Assembly: GCF_001949125.1 (NCBI RefSeq)
Contig: NZ_MSTI01000160.1
Span: 1-64,000, forward strand
Source of the DNA: Deinococcus marmoris
GTDB lineage: Bacteria; Deinococcota; Deinococci; Deinococcales; Deinococcaceae
Direction: 5' to 3'
Length of the DNA: 64,000 nt
Under the pieces are notes generated by a model. It saw nothing but the letters and a program-made list of their open reading frames with translations, did no database searches and was not told the origin of the DNA. This document shows, piece by piece, positions 25,688 to 36,124 of this stretch (position 1 is its first letter; each line of letters starts with the position of its first letter). Both the position numbers and the translations under genes were made by a program.

Positions 25688-26208
25688 TTTTATATTCTCC
25701 CATGTAAGTGACTAAGTAGCTAGCGGGTGCAAATCAAGGCATCAATCAGATTCATGTGGCGCAATCAGAGGGAATTTTCGCCGATACAAACCTTTGGATA
25801 TGCTTTATTCTACTCCCGTTAGCTACTTATCTTTGATTTGAGATATTACACCAGTGAACATGCGTACATAGTAAAGTGATCGACGAGTTTATATTTATTG
25901 CCATAGACTGGGCCGTATGTTTAATAAATTACACCGTCTACCCACCATATTACTAACATGATATCCGACTGCCCTTAGATTACTCACTCCGAGGTAAAGA
26001 ACTAAATCCGGTGTAGACATTTGTGCAGCAACGTTTCTTCAAAGACAGATTTAGCCTTACCAATTTACAGCACAATTCACAATCTTTTTGCCGCTTTTTC
26101 GTGCGTAGGTTCTGCTTAAATTCATTTAGAAACTAGCCGTCCCAAGCCTAAAATATGCTCAGAACGATGCCGTGACGATTTAAAGATATCATCACAGTCT
26201 CTATTTAT
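25688..26208. other. 521-base AT-rich non-coding region in the polysaccharide cluster
   Basis: No ORF, hairpin terminator or repeat that I can support. Composition is like the flanking AT-rich polymerase gene. It may carry the promoter for fnlA and the genes after it, or be the remains of a lost gene. Confidence 0.5.
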
Positions 26209-27606
26209 TTAATCATCTGCCGGATAAGGTGGTGTATCAGAAATATGATTTAAAGAACGTGAATTTATGCTTTCCTGTTGTTGAGTCGTTATATATCGAC
26301 TGTAGGTCAACCAGATTACAGAAAACCCAACTGCCAAAAATAATACGTAGTTGATCTGGCGTACAGCATAGAATGTAAGGCTAGTGATAACTGCTGCCCA
26401 AACTATACGATGGTGACCTACTTTGATATAAACATATGTCATGACATATCTGTTTAAAAGCGCAAACAAAAAACCCGCCATGGTCCATATCATCAGTGTG
26501 GGCATAAAGCCAAAATCGGCATACGATGTAGCGGCAAATGTTGCCGCAATACTATGTGCATCGCTGACTCCTAATGATAGTGGTCCCCAATACTCTCTAT
26601 AGAACCAGTGTTCAAGCTGTTCAGGCTTGTCTGGCCAAAAGCTTCGTGGTACCCAGAACAACGCAACTGCGAGGTGTTCACGTCCACCTCGCAGTGGTTC
26701 AAAGTCAAAATATTGAACCATTCGGGAAAAATATTCAACCACACCTTCTGACGTCGGAAAGCGTTCACTATTATCATAAGCGAAGCTAATAGTTGCACCT
26801 TGTGAGAGTCCATATGACCTGACTTGTGTGATTGTGATGCCCAGTACTATAAGAGTAAAACCTAGTCCTCCTAATTTTAACACACGTCCCCCACCACCTG
26901 GATAACGACTTGAGTGAATAACAATTAAGCCGAGGGCCGTGAGAATTAAAGGCGAACGCACACCCATACCTAATTGAATCATTAATACCGGAAGATAGAC
27001 CAATATAGTATATAACATAGCCCTGTGTTTATTTAGATCTCGCAAAAAATAAAAATGATATGCAAACGCGATAGGCAAGAATACTCCAAGATTTAGAATG
27101 ACTCCCCCCTTAATCAAATCTATTAGACCTCGCGAAAGGTCTTCCTCAAGAACAACTGCTCGTCCTAAAACCACTGTCTCGATAGCCACAGGCGCATACA
27201 GTAGTATGTACATAGTCATAGATATATATAAGAATATCAGATATCCACGTTTGATCGAATGTTCTATCATTACCGTTTCATAGATTTTAATTGGACGAAT
27301 AGTATTAAAGGCCAGAAGAAATCCTATGTTAATGAGAGTAATATATTGAGCAGCCCTATCAAAATAGCCTACATCAAGCGTTCTAGTGATAAACCCCGCA
27401 TCAAAGAATCCCTCGGTTGAAATCAATATTGTATAAGAGAGTGCCCAAATATGATCCAAACGTATCTGGGTAACCTGTTTACCCGATACGGCGACATAAG
27501 CGAGCATAGCAAAAAAGCCAATCCCAAAGATAATGCGCCCGTCTCCTATCAAAAGAGCGCATACTCCCAAAGCAACTAGAATAATGATTTTATATAAACG
27601 AACCAT
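26209..27606 (-). CDS. wzy: O-antigen/oligosaccharide repeat-unit polymerase (Wzy-like)
   Basis: A 465-aa polytopic membrane protein with about eleven hydrophobic helices and one larger hydrophilic loop (residues about 265-345, from QVRSYGLSQGATISFAYDN to FWVPRSFWPDKPEQ). This is the usual build of Wzy and WzyE-like polymerases, which join lipid-linked repeat units in the outer leaflet. The FWVPRxxWPxKP motif occurs in oligosaccharide repeat-unit polymerases. AT-rich. The assignment rests on topology, motif and position beside a flippase; Wzy sequences are very variable. Confidence 0.78.
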   Translation of the reverse strand: MVRLYKIIILVALGVCALLIGDGRIIFGIGFFAMLAYVAVSGKQVTQIRLDHIWALSYTILISTEGFFDAGFITRTLDVGYFDRAAQYITLINIGFLLAFNTIRPIKIYETVMIEHSIKRGYLIFLYISMTMYILLYAPVAIETVVLGRAVVLEEDLSRGLIDLIKGGVILNLGVFLPIAFAYHFYFLRDLNKHRAMLYTILVYLPVLMIQLGMGVRSPLILTALGLIVIHSSRYPGGGGRVLKLGGLGFTLIVLGITITQVRSYGLSQGATISFAYDNSERFPTSEGVVEYFSRMVQYFDFEPLRGGREHLAVALFWVPRSFWPDKPEQLEHWFYREYWGPLSLGVSDAHSIAATFAATSYADFGFMPTLMIWTMAGFLFALLNRYVMTYVYIKVGHHRIVWAAVITSLTFYAVRQINYVLFLAVGFSVIWLTYSRYITTQQQESINSRSLNHISDTPPYPADD

Positions 27607-27750
27607 ATATATTTATCACAGCCTCATCTTGGGTAGTCCTCAAAATTCTTAACTTGAGACCAGAATTTAATTCTGGTATGATATTTCTCACGACTTCTCC
27701 TTTACATAATTTACTATTTCTTGAATATACTCTCATTAAAATAAACGCTC

Positions 27751-29112
27751 CTACATAAAGTCACCTTTAGTGTCTTTTAATCGGCGATTAACGTGCGAAA
27801 GAGTTAAATATATTACAGGAATTGTAGTAAGGGTTGTATAAGTTATAGCTGATGCAGAGAAATATGCATGAACTCCAGCTCTCTCAATGACGTATATTTT
27901 GATTAAAACTGATATACAAGCTGAAATCAGTAATATAATTGATTGAAGCTTTATTAAATTTACCGCATATAGATAATTATTGCATATAATAAATATTGTA
28001 ACCCCTAGAGTTTGTAGTGCAATCCAAAAAATATCACTTTCATAGGGAGTTATTTTATTGTTACCGATAAAACCATATAGATAAAACTTGAATAAAATTA
28101 TTAGTGAGGAGCTTATGAAAAGCATAATTATAGAAAACATAAAAAGTCGATTTATAATAGATCTTAATTGGAAGATCTGGTTCATCTCATTTAATTTATT
28201 GAAGACTGGCCATAAGCCAGTAGAAAACAGTGTAATTATAAGCGGTAAAGCGTCAAACGGACGCCTAATAATACTGTAATACGCAACCTCCTTAGAATCT
28301 AAAAAGTAGTTGATTATGAAAGGATCTAACGCTAAGCCTATTAGATATGCAACTTGAGCAATGAAAAAGTAGTGTCCAGATGATATCAGCTCACTCTCAT
28401 CACGCATAATTTGTTTGAGGCTATCAAGATTTTCCCTGTGTTGGTTAGATTTTCCAAAAGTCTTGTTACGAAAAACAAAGCCATTAATTATTGCACAAAT
28501 TGTAGTTGGTAACAATGTAGCTATAATGAAGAGGTATAAATTTGGTACAAAAAGTAATATCAACAGCGATATCAAGAAGCTAGCAAGCTTCCCTATGCCT
28601 TCCCAACGCAGAGCCTCATGACCTCGTTCGATGCCAAGCTGCGTTCTTGCCCAAAGAGTGGCAGGGATACTAATTGAGAAAGTAGCCAATGACAAACAAA
28701 GAGAAACAAATAGACGGGGTGATTGAGCGCCAGAGCCACTTTGTACTGTGTAAAACCCAGCTATGATAAGACCTAGCGAGAGCCATCCAAAGGCAATATA
28801 TTTAAGTAATTTATTTAAGTTGAGCAATCTCAATTTTTGGGATGCTATAGATCTATACTTAAGAAAAATTTTTGATATCTCATTTACTAAACCGTATGTG
28901 ATGCCAAAATCGGGCGCTAAAATTAAAGTAGGAATTAAAGTTGCCAACACCCATATACCGTAATCAGCGATTCCAAGTCGACTGATTGCTAAAGGTGTTA
29001 GCAGTAACGCTCCAAATAAAGCAACACTTCGTGGCAGAATATTCGCCATACCATATTTAAATACACTATTAATCTTTAGTGTATCTAGTTTTAGTTTTAA
29101 AGAATACAACAT
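27751..29112 (-). CDS. wzx: oligosaccharide flippase (Wzx-like, MOP superfamily)
   Basis: A 453-aa membrane protein with twelve or so hydrophobic helices and the start typical of polysaccharide flippases (YGMANILPRSVALFGALLLTPLAISRLGIADYGIW in pieces). It should flip undecaprenyl-linked repeat units across the inner membrane. Strongly AT-rich with many AT-ending codons, like the polymerase; both probably came together from a low-GC donor. First gene of the cluster in transcription order. Confidence 0.85.
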   Translation of the reverse strand: MLYSLKLKLDTLKINSVFKYGMANILPRSVALFGALLLTPLAISRLGIADYGIWVLATLIPTLILAPDFGITYGLVNEISKIFLKYRSIASQKLRLLNLNKLLKYIAFGWLSLGLIIAGFYTVQSGSGAQSPRLFVSLCLSLATFSISIPATLWARTQLGIERGHEALRWEGIGKLASFLISLLILLFVPNLYLFIIATLLPTTICAIINGFVFRNKTFGKSNQHRENLDSLKQIMRDESELISSGHYFFIAQVAYLIGLALDPFIINYFLDSKEVAYYSIIRRPFDALPLIITLFSTGLWPVFNKLNEMNQIFQLRSIINRLFMFSIIMLFISSSLIILFKFYLYGFIGNNKITPYESDIFWIALQTLGVTIFIICNNYLYAVNLIKLQSIILLISACISVLIKIYVIERAGVHAYFSASAITYTTLTTIPVIYLTLSHVNRRLKDTKGDFM

Positions 29113-29290
29113 ATTTCTTTTAGAATTTCTACGAAGTTTGACATTTTACGACTCTACCTTATAAACGCGCGAGGTGTATGACACAGTCAACTCTCAAATC
29201 TTTTTGACATTCAATACAAAATATTCCTCCAAATACATATTTTATCAATCGATACACTTCAATATAATATAATCAATAAGTTTTCTATAT

Positions 29291-29562
29291 TACTCAGGAG
29301 TTGCATCTGCATAATCAGAAAGAACCTCTCCTGGCACGAAAATCTCAGAAGAGCCACCAGACTGGTCTGGCAAAGTTGGATAGGCGTGATCGGTTCGGGA
29401 AAATGCTGAAAGGCGTGACGACAGCATTGAGACACGAGGCTTTTGAGATGTGGGGGAGCAGAGAAAGGCGAGAGAAGGGCAGAAACCGCCCCACACGAGT
29501 AGGTTCAGATTTATCGTCTGAGACGCTGTCCCCGCGCTATTCATAGGTGCAACTCCTGAGTA
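29291..29562. mobile_element. MITE-like element with 15-bp perfect terminal inverted repeats
   Basis: TACTCAGGAGTTGCA (29291-29305) and its exact reverse complement (29548-29562) bound about 270 bases. The outermost TA on both sides may be a TA target duplication, leaving a 268-bp element with 13-bp ends. The interior has higher GC than the left flank and is open on both strands (e.g. 29301-29546 plus), but no transposase motif is recognisable. It is probably an internally deleted insertion sequence. The right end touches the stop codon of the antiporter gene. Confidence 0.7.
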
Positions 29563-30837
29563 TTACTCTAGTTCACCGCCTACCCCACTCGCCAGCGCCG
29601 CCAGCCATCCCACCGTCAGCCCCTGCACAATAATACTAAAAACCACTACTACGTAGGTCATGACCAGGAACAGATCGCGCTCCGGCCCGGCGGGCACCGT
29701 GAAGGCCAGCGCCACGCTAATGGCCCCGCGCAGCCCGCCCCAGATCATCAGGCGGCGGGTGTACGGATTGAAGTCGCGCCGCCGCCCCAGCACCAGCACC
29801 GGCAGGTACACGCTGATGGTGCGGACCAGCAACACCAGCGGAATGGCGATCAGCCCCAGCAGCAGCGACTGCCCGCTGAAGCGCACCACCACCACCTCCA
29901 GCGCCAGCAGCGCGAACAGGAAGATGTTCAGCAGCTCGTCGGCCAGGTGCCAGAAGCCCTCGAAGCGTTCGCGCGACGACAGCCCCTCCGGGCGGCGGTC
30001 CTTGAGGGAGCCGATCAGCAGCCCGGCGGCCACGGCGGCCAGCGGCGCAGAGACGTGCAGATTGGCGGCAATGGCGGTGCAGGCCAGCACCACACTCAGG
30101 GTGACCAGCACCTCCACCACAAAATCGCTGACCGAACGCAGCGCCAGCCAGCCCACCCAGCCCAGGAACAGCCCCAGCGCCAGCCCGCCCAGCGCCTCCT
30201 GCGCGAAGAAGAGGGCCACGCCGCCTGCACTCATGGCGGGGCCGTGGACCTCACCGCCTCCGCCCCCAGCCGCCGCGATTCCGGCCAGCACCGCGAAGGC
30301 CACCACGCCCACGCCGTCATTGAACAGGCTCTCGCCCGCCACCAGCGTTTCGATTCGCTTGGGCACCCCGGCCTGTTTCAGCATACCCAGCACCGCCACC
30401 GGATCGGTGGGGCTGATCAGCGCACCGAACAGCAGGCAGTAGATGAACGACACCTGGAGTCCGAACAATCCCAGCAGCGCGTAGGTGGCCCCACCCACCA
30501 GCGCAATCGAGATGGCCGTGGACAGCAGCGCAAAGGTCAGCACTGGCCCCCGCAGCGCCCACAGCGCGTGAGAGTTGACGCCCAGCGCCCCGGCGAACAG
30601 CAGGAACGACAGCACACCCTGAAACACGAAATCGTTGAACTCGATGCCGCGCACCAGATTCACCGCGTCCCGCGCAAACGGCACGTCCAGGCTGACCAGC
30701 GCGAAGATGATCAGGCTGACGCCCAGGCCGCCCACGGTCACGCCAATCGACGCGGGCAGTTTCCAGTAACGGGCATTCACAAAGGCCAGCGCGGCGGTCA
30801 CGCAGACCAGCAGGGTGGCGAGATCGAGGATTTGCAT
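29563..30837 (-). CDS. CPA1-family Na+/H+ antiporter (NhaP-like)
   Basis: A 424-aa membrane protein with about twelve helices. The CPA1 signatures are LLFGALISPTDPVAVLGML and GESLFNDGVGVVAF (the Asn-Asp ion site). RLMIWGGLRGAISVALAF near the C-terminus is also typical. It exchanges Na+ or K+ for protons to control pH and ion balance. There is no large cytoplasmic tail. The stop codon abuts the MITE, so the last residues (GGELE) may have been fixed by the insertion. Confidence 0.9.
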   Translation of the reverse strand: MQILDLATLLVCVTAALAFVNARYWKLPASIGVTVGGLGVSLIIFALVSLDVPFARDAVNLVRGIEFNDFVFQGVLSFLLFAGALGVNSHALWALRGPVLTFALLSTAISIALVGGATYALLGLFGLQVSFIYCLLFGALISPTDPVAVLGMLKQAGVPKRIETLVAGESLFNDGVGVVAFAVLAGIAAAGGGGGEVHGPAMSAGGVALFFAQEALGGLALGLFLGWVGWLALRSVSDFVVEVLVTLSVVLACTAIAANLHVSAPLAAVAAGLLIGSLKDRRPEGLSSRERFEGFWHLADELLNIFLFALLALEVVVVRFSGQSLLLGLIAIPLVLLVRTISVYLPVLVLGRRRDFNPYTRRLMIWGGLRGAISVALAFTVPAGPERDLFLVMTYVVVVFSIIVQGLTVGWLAALASGVGGELE

Positions 30838-30899
30838 GGGGGAGGCTCCTGCGGAGGGTCTGGGGGGTCTAAAGACTTTTCCCCTCTCCCCCCGTGGGA

Positions 30900-30911
30900 C
30901 TGGTACAGCTC
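30900..30911 (+). repeat. dispersed intergenic repeat, copy 3 (CTGGTACAGCTC)
   Basis: Core in GTGGGACTGGTACAGCTC, followed by ACGAGAGAGG. It lies between two minus-strand transporter genes. Confidence 0.45.
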
Positions 30912-31027
30912 AGGACGAGAGAGGGACTTGCGAAAGCTTGGGGTGAGGGGCCATTCAGCAACAAACCTGCTCAGACCCCATCTTCAGTCAGCAGCATTCT
31001 GCACTTCTTCGATCAACACTTCCCCGA

Positions 31028-32383
31028 TCAACCGCCCCGCAAAACAAACGCCCCGTAAAACAGTCCCAGCGCCACCGTGACCGTGATCAACGCCACGGGG
31101 GTGCCATAGCGCATGAATTCCACGAAGCCCATCGGATGACCCTCGCGGGCGGCAATGTCCGAGACCACGATGTTGGCCGATGCGCCGATCAATGTCAGGT
31201 TGCCGCCCAGGCACGCGCCCAGCGACAGCGCCCACCACAGCGGGTCCATCGCGGGGCCGAGGGTGACCTGCAACTCGCGCAGCACGCTGGCCATGCTGAT
31301 GGTGAAGGGGATGTTGTCCACGAAGCCGCTGATGATCGCGCTGGCAAAGCCCACCGCCAGAATGCCGGTACCGATGTTGCCGTCGATCACGCCCGTCAGA
31401 CCTGCCGCCACCGTCTGGAAGACGCCGACATGCTCCAGGCCGCCCACCACGATAAACAGGCCCATGAAGAACAGCAACGTGGTCCACTCCACCTGCTCGA
31501 ACAGTTCCACTGGGGTCAGGTCCGCGATCAGCATGAGGAAGGTGGAGGTGGTCAGCGCCACCAGCCCGGCCTCCAGCCCAATCGGGTGGCCGACGATGAA
31601 CAGCAGCAGCGTGACCGCGAAGACGCCCAGCGCCTGCTTCATCAATTTGGGGTTGGTCTTGATCGGCGTGGTGTCGGTCAGAGCCGCACGCAGCCGTTCA
31701 CTGTCTCCCGCCCCGGCCAGATCGCCGCGCGCCTTCATCAGCAGGTGCATCAGGCCGATGCCCAGGAAGGTGGCCACCGTGGCATACGGCGCGACATTCA
31801 CCAGAAAGTCCCCGAAGCCCTTGCCCGCCACCGAGCCGATGATGATGTTGGGCGGATCGCCCACCAGCGTGGCGGTGCCCCCGGTGTTGCTGGCCAGGAT
31901 CACCGCGATCAGGTACGGCATGGGCCGCAGCCCCAGCCGCGCCACCACCGTGACCACCACCGGAGCCATGAACAGCACCGTGGTCACGTTGTCCAGGAAG
32001 GCGCTGAACACGGCGGTCAAGATGGAGAAGATCCACAGCACCCGCGCCGGTTCGCCCCGCGTGATGATCATGGCGCGGCGGGCCACCACGTCGAAAAAGC
32101 CGCTGCGGCTCAGCACGTTGACGATGTTCATCATCCCGAACAGCAGAAAGATGGTGTTGAAGTCGATGCTGGCCCACGCCTGGGTGGGCGTCAGGATGCC
32201 CAGCACCATCACGGCACAGGCCCCCAGCAGCGCGGCCACCGTGCGGTGAACATACTTTTCCAGCAGGATCATGGCGTAGGTGGCCACGAACAGCGCCACG
32301 GCCAGCACCGTCAGCGTCTGCGGCGACAGGTTCAGGCCCAGGCTGGACAGAAGGTTGAGGGTCTCGCCGCCCGCCTCATGCAT
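31028..32383 (-). CDS. ArsB/NhaD-type ion transporter permease
   Basis: A 451-aa membrane protein of the ion-transporter (IT) superfamily with about twelve helices. The diagnostic loop SNTGGTATLVGDPPNIIIGS is present, and a second half with IISGFVDNIPFTISMASVL and ACLGGNLTLIGASANIVV shows the inverted-repeat architecture. Substrate could be Na+/H+ (NhaD type), arsenite or a dicarboxylate. With no arsenic genes nearby and an Na+/H+ antiporter next door, ion homeostasis is the better guess. Confidence 0.85.
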   Translation of the reverse strand: MHEAGGETLNLLSSLGLNLSPQTLTVLAVALFVATYAMILLEKYVHRTVAALLGACAVMVLGILTPTQAWASIDFNTIFLLFGMMNIVNVLSRSGFFDVVARRAMIITRGEPARVLWIFSILTAVFSAFLDNVTTVLFMAPVVVTVVARLGLRPMPYLIAVILASNTGGTATLVGDPPNIIIGSVAGKGFGDFLVNVAPYATVATFLGIGLMHLLMKARGDLAGAGDSERLRAALTDTTPIKTNPKLMKQALGVFAVTLLLFIVGHPIGLEAGLVALTTSTFLMLIADLTPVELFEQVEWTTLLFFMGLFIVVGGLEHVGVFQTVAAGLTGVIDGNIGTGILAVGFASAIISGFVDNIPFTISMASVLRELQVTLGPAMDPLWWALSLGACLGGNLTLIGASANIVVSDIAAREGHPMGFVEFMRYGTPVALITVTVALGLFYGAFVLRGG

Positions 32384-32587
32384 GGCGGGTCACCGGGGTG
32401 CAGAAAGGCAGAAGGTTGAGCGTGGCAGGTAAGTCGTTCAAGAGGGACTCCTTTGGGAAGCGGGGCGGCGGGCAGGCGGGAGCGGCTGGAAAACCTCAAA
32501 AAAAGGGGAAAGTCGCGGCAGCAGACTTCCCCCAGTTCGGCGTATGGTCGCCGGAACCCGTGCAGCAGGGCACAGGATTGTTGGCCC

Positions 32588-34093
32588 TCAGTGTATCTCA
32601 ACACCCGCCGCATCCGGTTTGTCATGTGTAGCAATCCGGTCCAGCAGGTGCGCCGACGCCTCGTTCAGGCCCACGACTTCCACGGGAATGCCCAGCGAAC
32701 GGAATTTGAGGATCACCTTGTCCAGCGCCCCCACGGCGGACCCGTCCCAGATGTGCGCGGCGCTCATGTCGATGGTGACGTGCTGGCTGGCATGGTGGAA
32801 GTCAAATTGATGCACGAAGTCGTGCGTGCTGACGAAGAACAGTTGGCCGTCCACCCGGTAGGTGCGCCCGTCCGGGCCGTCGCTGTGCGTCACCGATGAC
32901 ATCTTGGAAACCTGCCGCGCGAAGAACAGCGCGCTGAGAATCACGCCCACCAGCACGCCCTTGGACAGGTCATGCGTGACCACGGTGGTCAGCACGGTGG
33001 CGATCATCACGATGGTCTCGCCCTTCGGAAACACGGTCAGGGTTCGCAGGCTGTTCCAGTCGAAGGTGCTGACGCTGACCACGATCATCACGGCCACCAG
33101 TGCAGCCATCGGAATCTGCACCAGCAGCGGTTGCAGGACCAGGATCAGCAGCAGCAGAAAGGCCCCGGCCACGAAGGTGGACAGCCGCCCGCGCCCGCCG
33201 TTGCCGACGTTGATCATGCTCTGGCCAATCATGGCGCAGCCGGCCATGCCGCCGAAAAAGCCGGTGACGATGTTCGCCACGCCCTGCCCGCGTGACTCGG
33301 TATTCTTGTTGCTGGTGGTGTCCGTGCGCTCATCGACCAGTTGGGCAGTCAGCAGGCTTTCCAGCAGCCCCACCAGACACAGGGTCAGCGCCACGGGAAA
33401 GATGATTTGCAGCGTTTCCAGGGTCAGCGGCACATTGGGCAAATGCAGCGGCGGCAATGCGCCGGGCAGCGCGCCCATGTCGCCCACGGTCTTCACGTCC
33501 ACATGGCCGAAAATGGCCACCACGGTCAGGACCACGATGGCGACGAGGGCACTGGGCAATGCTTTGAACACGCGCGGCAGCAGGTAGATGATGGCCAGCC
33601 CGGCGGCCACCATCGCGTACATCTGCCAGCCCGCGCCCACGAACTGCGGCAGTTGCGCCGAGAAGATCAGGATGGCCAGCGCGTTCACGAAGCCCACCAT
33701 CACCGGGCGCGGAATGAACTTCAGGTAGCGGGCCAGCCGTGCCCAGCCGAACACGATTTGCAGCAATCCGGTCAGGATGGTGGCCGCGAACAGGTAATCC
33801 AGCCCGTAATTCTTGACGATGCCCACCATCAGCAGCGCCATTGCCCCAGTGGCCGCGCTGATCATGGCGGGGCGGCCCCCGATGAAGGCGATGACCATCG
33901 CGATGATGAACGAGGCGTACAGGCCCACCTTGGGATCGACTCCGGCGATGATCGAGAAGGCAATCGCCTCCGGGATCAGCGCCAGCGCCACCACGATGCC
34001 TGCCAGCACGTCGCCGCGCGGGTTCTGGAACCACTCGCGCCGGTAAGCCTGAAAGTCGAATTTGGGAGCGGAAGATTTGGGGAGGACAGTCAA
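32588..34093 (-). CDS. SulP-family anion (sulfate/bicarbonate) permease with STAS domain
   Basis: A 501-aa transporter. Residues about 25-395 hold the SulP membrane domain ([28 protein letters not shown], then [17 protein letters not shown]). Residues about 410-495 are a STAS domain ([42 protein letters not shown]). It carries sulfate or bicarbonate with Na+ or H+. The start codon is TTG at 34093, chosen because AGAGG stands 6 bases before it and no ATG is near. Confidence 0.88.
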   Translation of the reverse strand: MTVLPKSSAPKFDFQAYRREWFQNPRGDVLAGIVVALALIPEAIAFSIIAGVDPKVGLYASFIIAMVIAFIGGRPAMISAATGAMALLMVGIVKNYGLDYLFAATILTGLLQIVFGWARLARYLKFIPRPVMVGFVNALAILIFSAQLPQFVGAGWQMYAMVAAGLAIIYLLPRVFKALPSALVAIVVLTVVAIFGHVDVKTVGDMGALPGALPPLHLPNVPLTLETLQIIFPVALTLCLVGLLESLLTAQLVDERTDTTSNKNTESRGQGVANIVTGFFGGMAGCAMIGQSMINVGNGGRGRLSTFVAGAFLLLLILVLQPLLVQIPMAALVAVMIVVSVSTFDWNSLRTLTVFPKGETIVMIATVLTTVVTHDLSKGVLVGVILSALFFARQVSKMSSVTHSDGPDGRTYRVDGQLFFVSTHDFVHQFDFHHASQHVTIDMSAAHIWDGSAVGALDKVILKFRSLGIPVEVVGLNEASAHLLDRIATHDKPDAAGVEIH

Positions 34094-34385
34094 AAGGAAC
34101 CTCTGCTGGGCGCGTGGGGCACGCCGCTGTGAACTCGGCCTGACAGGGCCGGGGGCGGTGGAAGGAATGCAATTATCGTCAGGGGGCGACGGTTGGGTTT
34201 ACCAACGCGCCAGCCTGCGGCGTCAGAAAGTATGCCGGACGGCGGGGGCCAGCCGCAAGGTGAAGGATTACGGTATGCGACGAGTGCTGCTGGGACTTCG
34301 CCTTCAAACCAGACCCGAAACGCCATTCACAATCCAACCCCACACGCGAGGGCTTCTGGCCTCTCCCCTCTCCCCCACCACGCCC
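34094..34385. other. non-coding region between the divergent SulP and pdxY genes
   Basis: About 290 bases. The SulP ribosome site is at its left edge and the pdxY -10 box at its right edge. No other feature that I can support. Confidence 0.5.
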
Positions 34386-34391
34386 TATGCT
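34386..34391 (+). promoter_or_regulatory. leaderless-type -10 box of pdxY (TATGCT)
   Basis: TATGCT, then 7 bases, then ATG at 34399. The in-frame ATG at 34387 lies inside this box, so the later start is preferred. Confidence 0.6.
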
Positions 34392-34398
34392 GCTGGGC

Positions 34399-35322
34399 AT
34401 GACCTCGCCCACTCCACAGCCCCCGAATGTGCAGCCCCCGCATGTGCCGCCCCTGAACGTCCTGAGCATCCAGTCGTGGGTCAGCTTCGGCCATGTCGGC
34501 AACGCCGCCGCCGTGTTCCCGCTGCAACGTCTGGGCATCGAGGTCTGGGCCATCAACACCGTGCAGTTTTCCAACCACACCGGCTACGGCGCGTGGACCG
34601 GGGCCGTGTTCCCGCCCGAGCAGATCGCCGAGCTGGTAGACGGCATCGAGGCGCGTGGCGTACTGGCCGAATGCGCGGGCGTGCTGAGCGGCTACATGGG
34701 ATCAGGGGGCACGGTGGCGGCGGTGGTGGAGGCGGTGCGGCGCGTGCGCGAGGCCAACCCGGCGGCGCTGTACTGCTGTGATCCGGTGATGGGCGACGTG
34801 GGGCGCGGCGTGTTCGTGCGCCCGGAGCTGCCAAACCTGATCGCCGCGCAGGCGCTGGGAGCCGCCAACATCCTGACGCCCAACCAGTTCGAGCTGGAAC
34901 TGCTGACGGGCAAGTCGGTCCGCACCCTGAACGACGCGCTGGAGGCGGCCTCGGAGTTGCGGGGACGTCTGTACGCGGCTGGCCCCCGGATCGTGGTGGT
35001 CACCAGTCTGGTGCGCCAGGACGCCCCGGCGGATCAGATCGAGACGCTGGCGGTCACAGACGACGGGGCGTGGCTGTGCCGCACGCCGCTGCTGCCGCTG
35101 GACCCACCGCGCAACGGCACCGGGGACGCGATTGCCGCGCTGTTCTTCGGGCACTACCTGAAAACGCGCGACGTGGCGGCGGCCCTCAGCCTGTCGATGA
35201 GCGCGCTGTACGGCCTGCTGAAGCTGACACACGAGCAGAACAGCCGCGAGATCATGCTGGTGGCCGCCCAGGAGGAATTCGCCCAGCCCTCCCAGGTGTA
35301 CGAGGCCACGAAAATCGCCTGA
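34399..35322 (+). CDS. pdxY: pyridoxal kinase PdxY
   Basis: A 307-aa ribokinase-superfamily enzyme that phosphorylates pyridoxal in vitamin B6 salvage. Visible are [22 protein letters not shown] (substrate binding), [34 protein letters not shown], and the ATP/anion-hole motif [17 protein letters not shown] with the catalytic Asp. Full length. The N-terminal ten residues (Pro-rich) are an extension relative to E. coli PdxY. Confidence 0.93.
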   Translation: MTSPTPQPPNVQPPHVPPLNVLSIQSWVSFGHVGNAAAVFPLQRLGIEVWAINTVQFSNHTGYGAWTGAVFPPEQIAELVDGIEARGVLAECAGVLSGYMGSGGTVAAVVEAVRRVREANPAALYCCDPVMGDVGRGVFVRPELPNLIAAQALGAANILTPNQFELELLTGKSVRTLNDALEAASELRGRLYAAGPRIVVVTSLVRQDAPADQIETLAVTDDGAWLCRTPLLPLDPPRNGTGDAIAALFFGHYLKTRDVAAALSLSMSALYGLLKLTHEQNSREIMLVAAQEEFAQPSQVYEATKIA

Positions 35323-35439
35323 TTCGGCCCATTGAGAACACGCAGATGAGACCGACCTACAGGTCATTTCAGGATCACCGCAACGCCTATTTGAAGTCGT
35401 CTCATACGGCACGGCGGCCACGCAGCCAAACTGAGTGTC

Positions 35440-36069
35440 ATGAAACACATTCTTTTTCCGACGACCGCACAGGCCGACGCCTTCATTGCCGAGATGCAGC
35501 AGAAGAACGTCGTCGCGCCGACGCTGGGCACCTCCACCTACGGCCGCCACAGCGAGATGGACAGCACCACGGCCGCTGGCGGCGACGTCCGTACCTATGA
35601 CAACACGGCTGGCACCCCTATGGACGGTCAGCCCAGCGCCGCCGCTGAAGATGCGGGCGCAGGCGCGGTCAAGGGCACTGGCGTGGGCGCAGTGGTGGGT
35701 GCGGGCGCAGGCCTGCTGGGCACCATAGGCACAGTGGCAGGTGTCGGGGCCACCGTTGCCACAGGCGGCCTGGCGATTCCGGTGATCCTGGGTATGGCCG
35801 CACTGGGCGCAGGCGTGGGCGCGGCAGTGGGCGCAACCGGCGGCGCGGCGGGCGTGGACGAGAACCACGATGGCCGCACGGCGAATGACGACTACGGCTC
35901 CTACGGCGTCAACGACGACTACTACGGACGCATGCACGACACCGTGAACGCCGGTGGCCGCGCGGTGGCTGTGGAAGACGCCGTTCCCTACGATGTGGTG
36001 GCCGAGGCCGCCAAGCGCCACGGCGGCGAGTTCGTGGACGAGAACACGATGGATGCCCGCCGCATGTAA
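35440..36069 (+). CDS. glycine-zipper protein, likely stress-related
   Basis: A 209-aa protein. The N-terminal 30 residues ([21 protein letters not shown]) resemble the small alpha/beta starts of general-stress proteins. Residues about 75-145 are two Gly/Ala-rich hydrophobic stretches with GxxxG spacing ([23 protein letters not shown] in part, and [16 protein letters not shown]), a glycine zipper that inserts in or lies on membranes. The C-terminus is acidic and tyrosine-rich, ending in a helix ([19 protein letters not shown]). I do not know its exact function. Monocistronic with a strong terminator. Confidence 0.75.
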   Translation: MKHILFPTTAQADAFIAEMQQKNVVAPTLGTSTYGRHSEMDSTTAAGGDVRTYDNTAGTPMDGQPSAAAEDAGAGAVKGTGVGAVVGAGAGLLGTIGTVAGVGATVATGGLAIPVILGMAALGAGVGAAVGATGGAAGVDENHDGRTANDDYGSYGVNDDYYGRMHDTVNAGGRAVAVEDAVPYDVVAEAAKRHGGEFVDENTMDARRM

Positions 36070-36088
36070 AGCAGTACAGCACACCAAG

Positions 36089-36124
36089 CGCCCCCAGCCT
36101 CTAAACGAGGTGGGGGCGTTTTTC
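36089..36124 (+). terminator. Rho-independent terminator
   Basis: CGCCCCCAGCCTC pairs with GAGGTGGGGGCG (one bulge) around TAAAC, followed by five T. Confidence 0.88.

Noticed and set aside
29301..29546. 81-aa ORF inside the MITE-like element as a gene
   Set aside because: Open on both strands, no recognisable transposase motif, bounded by the repeats; more likely a remnant.
35345..35439. AAC...CGTCTC as an ECF-sigma promoter for the glycine-zipper gene
   Set aside because: Spacing between the two parts is about 13 bases, shorter than expected for ECF promoters; not supported.
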